The position numbers were made by a program, and so were the translations under genes. Below, one piece after another: positions 1-5,642 of a DNA stretch of 5,642 nucleotides; within the stretch, counting starts at the first letter, position 1; every line of letters begins with the position of its first letter. Origin of the DNA: an uncultured Desulfobacterium sp. (GTDB taxonomy: Bacteria; Desulfobacterota; Desulfobacteria; Desulfobacterales; Desulfobacteraceae); NCBI GenBank assembly GCA_937124525.1, contig CAKZLA010000153.1, forward strand, positions 1-5,642, in the 5' to 3' direction. Under the pieces are notes generated by a model. It made no database searches. It saw only the letters and a list, made by a program, of their open reading frames with translations, and was not told the DNA's origin.

Positions 1-87
1 TTGAATTTGCTTGTTTAGCCATGACTGAATTTTAATGGCTTTGTCATCCTTACCCGTACTTATTGAGAACTTACAAACTCTTGCCAT
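1..87 (-). CDS. Possible N-terminal end of an unknown minus-strand gene (partial)
   Basis: On the minus strand an ATG at 87-85 opens a frame that stays free of stops for 29 codons to the window edge. The product begins MARVCKFSISTGKDDKAIKI and continues QSWLNKQIQ. The composition, mixed charged and polar with one Trp, looks protein-like, but 29 codons is short enough to be open by chance. No Shine-Dalgarno sequence precedes the ATG. The gene would be divergent from the chemoreceptor at 217. I do not recognise the family. The alternative is that this is simply non-coding DNA between two genes. Confidence 0.25.
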   Translation of the reverse strand, partial: MARVCKFSISTGKDDKAIKIQSWLNKQIQ

Positions 88-205
88 AACAATTCAGTAT
101 AATAAGGGAACTCATAACAAATAATCTACCCAGTTAAAATTGAAATTTACCCGTAATTAAAGGGCTTTTGCTTTGAAAGTGGTAGTTTTATTATTATGAA
201 GTCCC

Positions 206-211
206 TAAGGA
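206..211 (+). promoter_or_regulatory. Ribosome binding site that decides the chemoreceptor start
   Basis: TAAGGA at 206-211 lies 5 nt before the ATG at 217. The alternative in-frame ATG at 196 has no purine-rich Shine-Dalgarno sequence at a proper distance. This, together with the protein then beginning [10 protein letters not shown] just before the first membrane helix, as receptors of this type do, favours 217. Confidence 0.7.
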
Positions 212-216
212 CTCCA

Positions 217-2190
217 ATGAAAAATTTTAGTTTAGGTTTAAAAATTACGTCAGGTTTTGTCCTTCTAATAATCATCGCCATGGCACTGGGTTCCATGGCC
301 ATCTGGAATATGGATAAAGTGGCAGGACAAATCACAATCCTGAGCCGTGAGTATGTACCGGAAATGGATGTGGCCATGGCCCTAAAAGGGGCGACCAATG
401 ACGTGATGTATGAAATGAGAGGGTATGATTTTACAGAAGATAAGGCATACTACAAAAAAGGTCAGGAAAAACTCAAAGACATGCATGCGGCTTTGGAAAA
501 TGGTCGTATCCTTCAGGCTGCATCACCTCATTTAAAAAAACTGGGAACTCAGCTTCAGAACGCCACCCAACCCCTTGAGTCCTATAAAACCATGATTCAA
601 CAAATCCTTGATCTTAATGCAAAAATGGCCATCAATAGAACGAAGTTGGATACATCTGCAGCGCAATACATGAGCAACTGTAGCGCCTTTCTGGCTGGTC
701 AAAATGAAAAAATGACAAAGGAAATCAACTCTGGAAAGGAAGAAAACAGCAAAGCGATTCTTGAAAGACTGTCCAAGGTAACCTTGATCAACAATATAAT
801 CGATCTTGGAAATCAGGCCAGGATCGGGAGCTTCAAAGCCCAGGCTCTGCGCAGCCCTGAAATAATGAAACAGGCCATGGAGTCTTTTTTAAAAATCAAT
901 AAAAAGATTGAAGCTCTGAAAAAAATCACCCGCCTTTCCGAGGAACTCAAACGCATTGATGAGGTAAAAACGGCTGGAGCTTTTTATAAACAGGCAATGC
1001 TGGAGTTTCTTAACAACTGGGTTACCCGGAAGAAAGTGTCAGCACAAAGAACCATAGCAGGAGATGCTGTCACCGATGCCTGTAATGCCATAGCCCAGGC
1101 AGGCATGGAAGCCACACATAAAATTGCTGAAGAGAGCATGGATGCTCTTTTTTTTGCCTCCACCATCATGACCATCGGACTGATTATCGTTTTTGTGGTG
1201 GGTCTTCTTGTGGCATTTTTCATGATCCGCAGCATCATAAAACCAATTAATAGTATCATTGCAGGCTTGAATGAAGGAGCCGACCAAGTTGCCTCGGCCT
1301 CGGGCCAGGTATCATCTGCCAGCCAGTCCCTTGCGGAAGGATCATCTGAGCAGGCTGCTTCCATCGAAGAGACATCCTCTTCTATGGAAGAGATCTCATC
1401 TATGACCCGGCAGAATACTGAAAATACAAGCCAGGCAGAAGCATTGATGAAAGATGCCAAACAGATTGTGAATACTGCCAACGAATCAATGGGGAGCCTT
1501 ACAAAATCAATGGAAGATATTTCAAAAGCCAGTGAAGAAACCTCAAAAATTATAAAAACCATTGATGAAATTGCTTTTCAAACAAATTTGCTTGCCTTGA
1601 ATGCTGCAGTTGAAGCAGCAAGGGCAGGCGAAGCAGGAGCAGGTTTTGCCGTTGTGGCAGATGAAGTCAGGAATCTTGCCATGAGAGCTGCTGCTGCTGC
1701 AAAAAACACTGCGGCCCTGATCGAAGTTACCGTAAAGAAAATTAATAATGGTTCTGCCCTTGCGGCAATAACCAATGAAGCTTTTTTCAAAGTTACAAAA
1801 AATGCGGGCAAGGTCGGGGGACTGGTGGCTGAAATTTCAGAGACCTCCAAGGAGCAGTCAAATGGCATTGAACAGGTGAATATTGCCATCACAGATATGG
1901 ATAAAGTGGTCCAGCAAAATGCGGCAAATGCAGAAGAATCTGCTTCTGCTTCCGAAGAAATGAATGCTCAGGCTGAACAACTCAGGGAATATGTCAGCCA
2001 GCTTGGCATGCTGATAACGGGTAAAAAAGAAAACAATGTTAGCACTGGAGGAGAAAAAAAAGCAACCCCGGTTGTTCGCCGTTCAAAATCATCAGGTCTT
2101 GGAAAGAAAAAAATGCTGATTCACAATCCAAAAGAGGTTAGAGCTGATCAGGTAATACCTTTTGATGATGAAGGGTTTCAAGGTTTTTAA
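217..2190 (+). CDS. Methyl-accepting chemotaxis protein with long helical periplasmic sensor and C-terminal CheR-tether-like tail
   Basis: This is a transmembrane chemoreceptor that should control CheA through CheW. From the ATG at 217 it has 657 residues; a start at 196 would add seven. TM1 is about residues 10-30 and TM2 about 311-337. The roughly 280 residues between them are predicted all-helical and resemble the helical bimodular (HBM) type (family from memory, moderate certainty). After TM2 a short segment ([20 protein letters not shown]) is HAMP AS1-like, but no second HAMP helix is evident. The methylation helices carry consensus Glu pairs at about 384-385 ([10 protein letters not shown]) and 573-574 ([10 protein letters not shown]). 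The hairpin tip is canonical: [21 protein letters not shown] followed by [13 protein letters not shown]. Heptad by heptad it aligns without gaps to remembered E. coli Tsr, suggesting the 36-heptad class. One odd spot is an Ala run encoded by GCT repeats near 1687, where relatives usually have RAADAAK. About 50 flexible residues lead to the terminal GFQGF. The ligand cannot be read from sequence. No che genes are adjacent. Confidence 0.94.
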   Translation: MKNFSLGLKITSGFVLLIIIAMALGSMAIWNMDKVAGQITILSREYVPEMDVAMALKGATNDVMYEMRGYDFTEDKAYYKKGQEKLKDMHAALENGRILQAASPHLKKLGTQLQNATQPLESYKTMIQQILDLNAKMAINRTKLDTSAAQYMSNCSAFLAGQNEKMTKEINSGKEENSKAILERLSKVTLINNIIDLGNQARIGSFKAQALRSPEIMKQAMESFLKINKKIEALKKITRLSEELKRIDEVKTAGAFYKQAMLEFLNNWVTRKKVSAQRTIAGDAVTDACNAIAQAGMEATHKIAEESMDALFFASTIMTIGLIIVFVVGLLVAFFMIRSIIKPINSIIAGLNEGADQVASASGQVSSASQSLAEGSSEQAASIEETSSSMEEISSMTRQNTENTSQAEALMKDAKQIVNTANESMGSLTKSMEDISKASEETSKIIKTIDEIAFQTNLLALNAAVEAARAGEAGAGFAVVADEVRNLAMRAAAAAKNTAALIEVTVKKINNGSALAAITNEAFFKVTKNAGKVGGLVAEISETSKEQSNGIEQVNIAITDMDKVVQQNAANAEESASASEEMNAQAEQLREYVSQLGMLITGKKENNVSTGGEKKATPVVRRSKSSGLGKKKMLIHNPKEVRADQVIPFDDEGFQGF

Positions 2191-2212
2191 TAAACGTATT
2201 TAAAGTGTTCGC

Positions 2213-2282
2213 ACAGGGCCTTTTTTTCAAAGCTCAAAGTTTTTCCAATTCGTTTAAATGAATTTTATTTTGCCCTGTTTTC
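2213..2282 (+). terminator. Possible transcription terminator after the chemoreceptor
   Basis: ACAGGGC at 2213-2219 is perfectly complementary to GCCCTGT at 2272-2278, and the second arm is followed by TTTTC. The stem is GC-containing, but the loop is 52 nt, longer than in usual intrinsic terminators. The first arm is itself followed by seven T. It is the best terminator candidate in the first 100 bp after the stop codon, and only a weak one. Confidence 0.3.
2247..2264. repeat. 18-bp near-perfect palindrome
   Basis: AATTC and GAATT arms surround a central TTTAAA, with one G/T position on either side that could pair as G-U in RNA. It lies inside the loop of the possible terminator. It could extend that RNA structure or be a protein-binding site. 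Because it is AT-rich, chance is a real alternative. Confidence 0.35.
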
Positions 2283-2303
2283 GAGGCTTTTCAAGCGACG
2301 GCA

Positions 2304-2313
2304 ATGGTACCAT
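2304..2313. promoter_or_regulatory. Perfect palindrome, possible upstream activator site
   Basis: ATGGTACCAT is a perfect 10-bp palindrome centred about 187 bp upstream of the inferred sigma-54 start site near 2496. That is in the range where dimeric sigma-54 activators bind enhancer-like sites. It occurs only once here, so there is no second copy to support an operator role. The assignment is inference from position and symmetry. Confidence 0.2.
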
Positions 2314-2358
2314 GACAATACACCTTTATGTTTATTTGTTGTTCTATTTTAGGACAAC

Positions 2359-2387
2359 TTGACAAAAAATATTTTATATTTTTTAAA
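2359..2387 (+). promoter_or_regulatory. Weak sigma-70-like promoter candidate
   Basis: A perfect TTGACA at 2359-2364 is followed after 17 bp by TTTAAA (2382-2387), a 4/6 match to the -10 consensus. In a block this rich in A and T, the -10 half has little weight. If real, it would transcribe toward the sigma-54 promoter and the regulator. Confidence 0.2.
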
Positions 2388-2469
2388 AAAACTTCGAAAT
2401 CGTATATTTTTTTAAAAAAAAAGTGATATTGGCAATAATTTTTATCTCTTTTTACGATTTTAAACAATA

Positions 2470-2485
2470 TGGCATGATCATTGCT
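2470..2485 (+). promoter_or_regulatory. Sigma-54 (-24/-12) promoter
   Basis: TGGCATGATCATTGCT matches the consensus TGGCAC-N5-TTGCW at every fixed position except the sixth (T for C). The invariant GG (2471-2472) and GC (2483-2484) are separated by exactly 10 bp. Taking C2484 as -12, transcription would begin near 2496 on the plus strand. Upstream is an A/T-tract block that could bend DNA, and a palindrome lies in enhancer range. The gene for a sigma-54 activator begins 0.8 kb downstream. What it transcribes is unclear, because no intact gene follows before 3262. Activity is not proven by sequence alone. Confidence 0.65.
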
Positions 2486-2495
2486 TTTTGCTTAT

Positions 2496-2709
2496 GCAAG
2501 TTCCGAAATATTATGACTAAAAAAAGGTTCATCCAGGAATCACGTATTTTTCTGTTTAGCCCATGCAATTAAGGCGCAATTTCAGCGTTTAAGAAAGGGG
2601 ATCTTTCCATTGCGAAATAGCCCTCCAAACGCGTGTTTTTAGACAGCCCCAGATCTATTACTTTGAAGTCTTTCAAGCGAGTTCCTGGTTAAAAAATGTA
2701 AGAATTCGG
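2496..2709 (+). other. Leader-like stretch downstream of the sigma-54 promoter, no convincing gene
   Basis: The stretch from the predicted start site to the inverted-repeat element holds only very short frames. One runs from ATG 2513 for 19 codons without a Shine-Dalgarno. Another runs from TTG 2610 for 10 codons after AGAAAGGGGA. Nested complementary arms are visible: CGCAAT (2575-2580) pairs with ATTGCG (2609-2614), and inside it GAAAG (2593-2597) pairs with CTTTC (2603-2607). The inner stem would cover the purine-rich GAAAGGGG. This could be part of a small RNA, an untranslated leader, or the eroded start of a former sigma-54-dependent gene. None of these can be chosen from sequence. Confidence 0.3.
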
Positions 2710-2813
2710 GGCATCCTTCATATGACCCCAAAAGTACTTTACAGTCTTTTGGGAAAAAGTCCCTAAAAATGGGGAATGCTCTAAGAAAGTGTAAAGTACT
2801 TTTGAAGGATGCC
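2710..2813. repeat. 104-bp imperfect inverted repeat, MITE- or hairpin-like
   Basis: The right arm (2791-2813, 23 bp) is the exact reverse complement of a left arm split into GGCATCCTTC (2710-2719) and AAAAGTACTTTAC (2730-2742). The only difference is a 10-bp insertion, ATATGACCCC (2720-2729), in the left arm. A 48-bp spacer separates the arms. Each arm contains the self-palindrome AAAGTACTTT. The insertion supplies part of a competing local stem, CCCAAAAG (2727-2734) with CTTTTGGG (2746-2753). No flanking target duplication was found by eye. It encodes no evident protein and abuts the ribA fragment. It may be a miniature transposable element, the end of a lost insertion sequence, or a structured RNA element. 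Confidence 0.7.
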
Positions 2814-3002
2814 GACCTCGGCATTCGTAAAATGTGTTTGATGACAAACAATCCCAAGAAAATAGTCGGCCTGGAGGGATATGGCCTTGAGGTTGTGGAA
2901 CGGGTGCCCATTCAAGTTGAAGCAAATGATCACAACAACCATTATCTGGTGTGTAAACAACAGAAAATGGGACATCTGTTAAACTTGAATGCCGTGGCCT
3001 GA
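2812..3002 (+). pseudogene. ribA: 3' fragment of a GTP cyclohydrolase II (RibA/RibBA) gene
   Basis: The reading frame ending at TGA 3000-3002 encodes [20 protein letters not shown], then [14 protein letters not shown], and near its end KMGHLLNL. These are hallmark C-terminal motifs of GTP cyclohydrolase II, matching roughly the last 60 residues of the E. coli RibA sequence as remembered. The enzyme opens GTP for riboflavin synthesis and needs upstream zinc-binding cysteines and catalytic Tyr and Arg residues. All are missing here. Homology starts at about 2812, exactly where the inverted-repeat element ends. The same frame stays open back to an ATG at 2769 (77 codons in total), but that extension is repeat sequence and has no Shine-Dalgarno. 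The natural stop is kept and no internal stop is present, so the fragment may be recent. It cannot be a working enzyme. Confidence 0.75.
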
Positions 3003-3245
3003 AATTAATGTTGCCCCAACTTTGGTTTTGTATGGCATGCTTTTTTCTAACAAAAAAGAGTGTTTGCGATTTCCAAACATTATCCCAAAAGGATACCGGA
3101 ATTGGAAAATAATGATTAGGCGAAACCGCTGAAAACAAAAAGCACGCTCAAAAAACCAAAGAGGATGACAATCGTTGTGTTTTTATTTGTCGCTTTTGAT
3201 GGCGCCTGATAATGGGCAAAATAGAACCAAGCCCCCTTCGTCGAA

Positions 3246-3251
3246 TGGAGG
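3246..3251 (+). promoter_or_regulatory. Ribosome binding site chosen for the regulator start
   Basis: TGGAGG at 3246-3251 precedes the ATG at 3262 by 10 nt. The longest in-frame option is a TTG at 3175 with AAAGAGG ending 10 nt before it. Choosing that would add 29 residues of low-complexity sequence before the conserved part. The ATG at 3199 has no Shine-Dalgarno, and the ATG at 3274 has only a weak one. I favour 3262, without certainty. Confidence 0.5.
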
Positions 3252-3261
3252 CATCGTTTAC

Positions 3262-5391
3262 ATGCAGGTCAACATGCTTAAAAAAAAGCAGGCTGCCGGA
3301 AACGTCTTTGCGCTTATAAGCAGGGACTTAAACTCGGATTGTGAAGCCGCAAAACTGCTGGATGCGATTCCAGCCGGTATTGCAATCATAAAAAACGGTC
3401 GGTTTGATTACATTAATCAGCACTTGTTAAAATTATTAAATTTAAAAAAGATCAATGCGCAACTCGGCCGGCCGGTATGGGAAACGGCAGTGGCAGAAGA
3501 CATTTCTCTTGTCCGATCTCAATATCTCGATCTTGAAAAAAATTTAAGGGAGCGGAAAAACTACACTTATAGAGCAAAGGCTGAAATCGGTGGCGACGTA
3601 TTCCTTGAAGTGAGCAGCAATGCCATTGAATTTAACGAAAATATTATTGAGTTGGCTAACATTGTAAATGTTACCGATAAAGTCCTTAATGAATCGGAGA
3701 ACCGTTATAACGCCATATTGGATGGCATTGAGGACGGCTACGGGGAAATAGATCTGACCGGTAAGGTGACTTTCTGCAATCAATCATTTCATCAGATTTA
3801 TGGCTACCACAAGTTTGAGCTTATCGGCCTAGATTATCGTAGTTACCTTGATCCGGAAACGGCAAAGGAGGTCTTCAGAGCCTACAATCATGTCTATAAA
3901 ACCGGTATTTCCAACAAAGCTTTTGCCTATGAAATCATCTGCAAAGACGGTGGCAGGCGCATTATAGAAAATTCGATTTCTCTTAAAAAAAGTAGTGAGG
4001 GAGAACCTGTTGGGTTTCGTTCAGTGGTCCGTGATATAACAGATCGGAAGCAGGCAGAGGATGAACGTTTTATGCATCGAACCCGTCTGATAGCTATCTT
4101 CAGTAGTGTTATGGATGCAATTGTTACAGTTGACAGCGATATGAAGGTGATTGAAGCCAACAAAGCTGCTGGGCGAATTTGCGGTATAGATCATACTATT
4201 ACAAAAGAATATGATTTTATGAACAGTTACAATGGCTGCAATAAATGCTGTGTGAGCCTTCTGAGGCAGACCATGGATCGCAAGGTGAGCATTCAAGGGT
4301 ACAGGATCGAATGCCGGGCAGACAAGGTGTCTGTACTCAACTGTTCACCCTTAAAAGACGTGAATAATCGAAGTTTGGGAGCAGTGATGGTGATTCGAGA
4401 TATCACCCGCATCTATGAGCTTGAAGAGCTTGAAAAAGAATTCAAAAAACGGCATAAGTTTCAGAATATAATCGGTAAAAGTGCCGGAATGCAGGCCGTC
4501 TACAGCATCGTGGAAGATATTGCCAATATCAATACCACGATCTTGATAACCGGTGAAAGCGGTACAGGTAAAGAATTAGTGGCCAAGGCGATCCACAACA
4601 CCGGCAATCGCAGAAATGAACCCTTTGTCGCTGTCAACTGTGCGGCCTTGACTGAAACCTTGTTGGAAAGTGAATTGTTCGGGCATGTCAAGGGTGCGTT
4701 TACAGGTGCCGTAAAAGACAGGGACGGTCGCTTTATGATCGCTGACGGGGGAACGATTCTATTGGATGAAATTGGTGACATATCCCATAATATTCAGGTC
4801 AAATTGCTGAGAGTGCTTCAAGAAAAGCAATTCGAGAGAGTTGGGGATGCCACTCCCACTAAAGTCGATGTCCGTATCATTGCTGCCACAAATAGAAATC
4901 TGGAGGAACTGATTCTCCAACAGCGCTTCCGTGAGGATCTTTATTACCGATTGAAGGTCATGGAAATAAAGTTACCATCTTTGCGGGAGCGACGAGAGGA
5001 TATCCCATTATTGGTTGATCATTTCCTTGGTGTGTTTAATAAACAGTATGGAAAACAAATCCAGCATGTTTCCAATGAAATCCTGAATGTATTCATGAGT
5101 TATCATTGGCCCGGTAACGTTCGAGAGTTGGAACATGCCATGGAGCGAATTTATGTGCTTTGCCGGGGCGAGAACATTGATTTTGCCCATTTACCACCAG
5201 AAATTGAGCGTACACCTATAAAACGAAGGGATGGGGATACGAATGATGCTATTGATGAGGTTGAACAGTTATCCAGTGCGTTAAAGCAAACTGACTGGAA
5301 TAAAGCCAAAACAGCCCGATTATTGAGAGTGGACAGGACCACGGTCTATCGAAGAATTAAAAAATATAAACTGACTAAATCTATCCAATAA
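3262..5391 (+). CDS. Sigma-54-dependent transcriptional activator with three PAS domains, AAA+ domain and Fis-type HTH
   Basis: This is a cytoplasmic bacterial enhancer-binding protein: it senses a signal through PAS domains and hydrolyses ATP to open sigma-54 promoters. From ATG 3262 it has 709 residues (738 from TTG 3175) and no membrane segment. PAS1 is about 31-140, PAS2 about 146-262 (ending VVRDITDR) and PAS3 about 275-385 (ending VIRDITR). PAS3 carries six cysteines, including CNKCC at 326-330, plus C307, C351 and C361. The AAA+ domain begins at about 400 (FQNIIGKS). It has Walker A GESGTGKE (431-438), the sigma-54-contacting GAFTGA loop (478-483), Walker B ILLDEIGD (D502, E503), sensor I ATNRN, arginine fingers in FREDLYYRLK (R557, R563), and sensor II WPGNVREL (616-623). 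The C-terminal helix-turn-helix is about 670-705 (TARLLRVDRTTVYRRIKKYK). There is no receiver domain, so control is by the PAS input and not by phosphorelay. All catalytic motifs are intact. The target is unknown; the sigma-54 promoter at 2470 is the nearest candidate. The 171-bp gap from 3003 to about 3174 holds only small hairpins. Confidence 0.95.
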   Translation: MQVNMLKKKQAAGNVFALISRDLNSDCEAAKLLDAIPAGIAIIKNGRFDYINQHLLKLLNLKKINAQLGRPVWETAVAEDISLVRSQYLDLEKNLRERKNYTYRAKAEIGGDVFLEVSSNAIEFNENIIELANIVNVTDKVLNESENRYNAILDGIEDGYGEIDLTGKVTFCNQSFHQIYGYHKFELIGLDYRSYLDPETAKEVFRAYNHVYKTGISNKAFAYEIICKDGGRRIIENSISLKKSSEGEPVGFRSVVRDITDRKQAEDERFMHRTRLIAIFSSVMDAIVTVDSDMKVIEANKAAGRICGIDHTITKEYDFMNSYNGCNKCCVSLLRQTMDRKVSIQGYRIECRADKVSVLNCSPLKDVNNRSLGAVMVIRDITRIYELEELEKEFKKRHKFQNIIGKSAGMQAVYSIVEDIANINTTILITGESGTGKELVAKAIHNTGNRRNEPFVAVNCAALTETLLESELFGHVKGAFTGAVKDRDGRFMIADGGTILLDEIGDISHNIQVKLLRVLQEKQFERVGDATPTKVDVRIIAATNRNLEELILQQRFREDLYYRLKVMEIKLPSLRERREDIPLLVDHFLGVFNKQYGKQIQHVSNEILNVFMSYHWPGNVRELEHAMERIYVLCRGENIDFAHLPPEIERTPIKRRDGDTNDAIDEVEQLSSALKQTDWNKAKTARLLRVDRTTVYRRIKKYKLTKSIQ

Positions 5392-5642
5392 ATGGAGGCC
5401 ATCCAAAGCCGAGGGGAACTTGATTGAGACCTTTACCCGGGGTGAAGGCCCTTTGATCCACCCGGTGTTCCTGAAGTTTTGAAAATGGCCATTGATCTCA
5501 TCACCAATAACCATCACTCCCAGGGATACCCAGGTGCCAGCGTGAATCGCCAGATCATAGCATAGAGTTGAGAAACGGCGTTGAAACCGTCTTTATTCTT
5601 GTCAAGGCCGCCATGCGTAATAAACAGTCCATTGGCTGTCAT
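5392..5642 (-). pseudogene. Frameshifted, truncated minus-strand gene of unknown family
   Basis: Read from the window edge on the minus strand, one frame (5642-5514) gives MTANGLFITHGGLDKNKDGF and continues to WRFTLAPG before a TGA. A second frame, open from about 5530 downward, gives WVSLGVMVIGDEINGHFQNF and then GWIKGPSPRVKV. The first frame's protein-like sequence stops where the second's begins. A one-base loss near 5530 would join them as ...FTLAP-WVSLG.... The second frame runs on into the 3' end of the regulator, so its tail there (to 5320) is probably not genuine. The gene may begin at 5642 or upstream outside the window. I do not recognise the family; the Gly-rich, alternating hydrophobic pattern only faintly recalls flavodoxin-fold proteins. 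A sequencing error is the alternative to a real frameshift. Confidence 0.4.

Noticed and set aside
17..40. AGCCAT/ATGGCT inverted repeat as a terminator of an upstream gene
   Set aside because: The six-pair stem has a 12-nt loop and no following T run, and it lies inside the possible minus-strand frame at the left edge.
98..103. TATAAT as a -10 element for the chemoreceptor
   Set aside because: The hexamer is perfect but no acceptable -35 lies 16-18 bp upstream (TTGCCA is only 11 bp away) and there is no extended -10. No sigma-28 or sigma-54 motif was found before the gene either, so its promoter remains unassigned.
984..1562. A 192-codon minus-strand open frame inside the chemoreceptor
   Set aside because: It lies opposite the methylation and membrane part of a clear chemoreceptor gene, has no recognisable motif, and is explained as a shadow of the biased codon use on the plus strand. 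The other antisense frames in both genes were dismissed for the same reason.
2191..2710. FMN or cyclic-di-GMP riboswitch in the spacer
   Set aside because: Considered because of the nearby ribA fragment and chemoreceptor, but none of the conserved core sequences of the RFN or GEMM elements were found by eye.
3033..3048. Second sigma-54-like element TGGCATGCTTTTTTCT upstream of the regulator
   Set aside because: The -24 half matches as at 2470, but the -12 half reads TTTCT and lacks the nearly invariant G of the GC pair. It is an attractive autoregulation site by position, but below my threshold.
3040..3079. Hairpins CTTTTTT/AAAAAAG (3040-3058) and TGTTTG/CAAACA (3061-3079) as terminators
   Set aside because: The first stem is almost all A-T and neither is followed by a T run on the plus strand, so they do not meet the pattern of an intrinsic terminator.
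2689..3138. Minus-strand frame of 149 codons across the spacer
   Set aside because: It runs antisense through the inverted repeat and the recognisable ribA fragment, so the plus strand explains the openness. No family motif was seen.
5583..5604. DKNKDG in the right-edge minus-strand frame as an EF-hand calcium loop
   Set aside because: The first six positions fit, but the twelfth position is Gln, not Glu or Asp, there is no second loop, and the surrounding sequence does not look like an EF-hand helix pair.

Overview
The window most likely comes from a strictly anaerobic, sulfate-reducing-type deltaproteobacterium (Desulfobacteraceae/Desulfobacterota). This is inferred from recalled protein style, not from a search: the chemoreceptor has the signalling-domain wording typical of that group, and the regulator is a multi-PAS sigma-54 activator with a Cys-bearing third PAS, also common there. 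Both large genes are moderate in GC. The spacer between them is very AT-rich, especially around 2340-2460.

Layout. Positions 1-87 may hold the start of a minus-strand gene that leaves the window (weak). Positions 217-2190 (+) encode a membrane methyl-accepting chemotaxis protein with a long all-helical periplasmic sensor, a shortened HAMP-like linker, a complete Tsr-type signalling hairpin, and a C-terminal tail ending in a CheR-tether-like pentapeptide. Positions 2191-3261 hold about 1.07 kb with no intact gene. In order, this spacer contains a possible terminator, palindromes, an A/T-tract block, a close match to a sigma-54 promoter (2470-2485, +), a leader-like stretch with nested inverted repeats, a 104-bp imperfect inverted-repeat element (2710-2813), and, directly abutting it, the last ~63 codons of a GTP cyclohydrolase II (RibA/RibBA) gene with no catalytic portion. 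Positions 3262-5391 (+) encode a cytoplasmic three-PAS, AAA+, Fis-type-HTH sigma-54 activator. Positions 5392-5642 (-) carry coding-like sequence that is open only if a frameshift is allowed. It looks like a decayed or truncated gene.

How the parts may work together. The receptor would feed the CheA/CheW/CheR/CheB pathway encoded elsewhere. The regulator has an intact GAFTGA loop and ATPase motifs, so it should activate sigma-54 promoters, and the nearest candidate lies about 780 bp upstream of its own start, on the same strand. That promoter now reads into a region with no intact gene, so it may drive a structured RNA or the regulator itself through a long leader, or be left over from a lost target gene. 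The ribA scrap, the inverted-repeat element and the frameshifted right-hand gene suggest a locus that has been rearranged and is decaying. No IS transposase, CRISPR array, tRNA or rRNA was seen.
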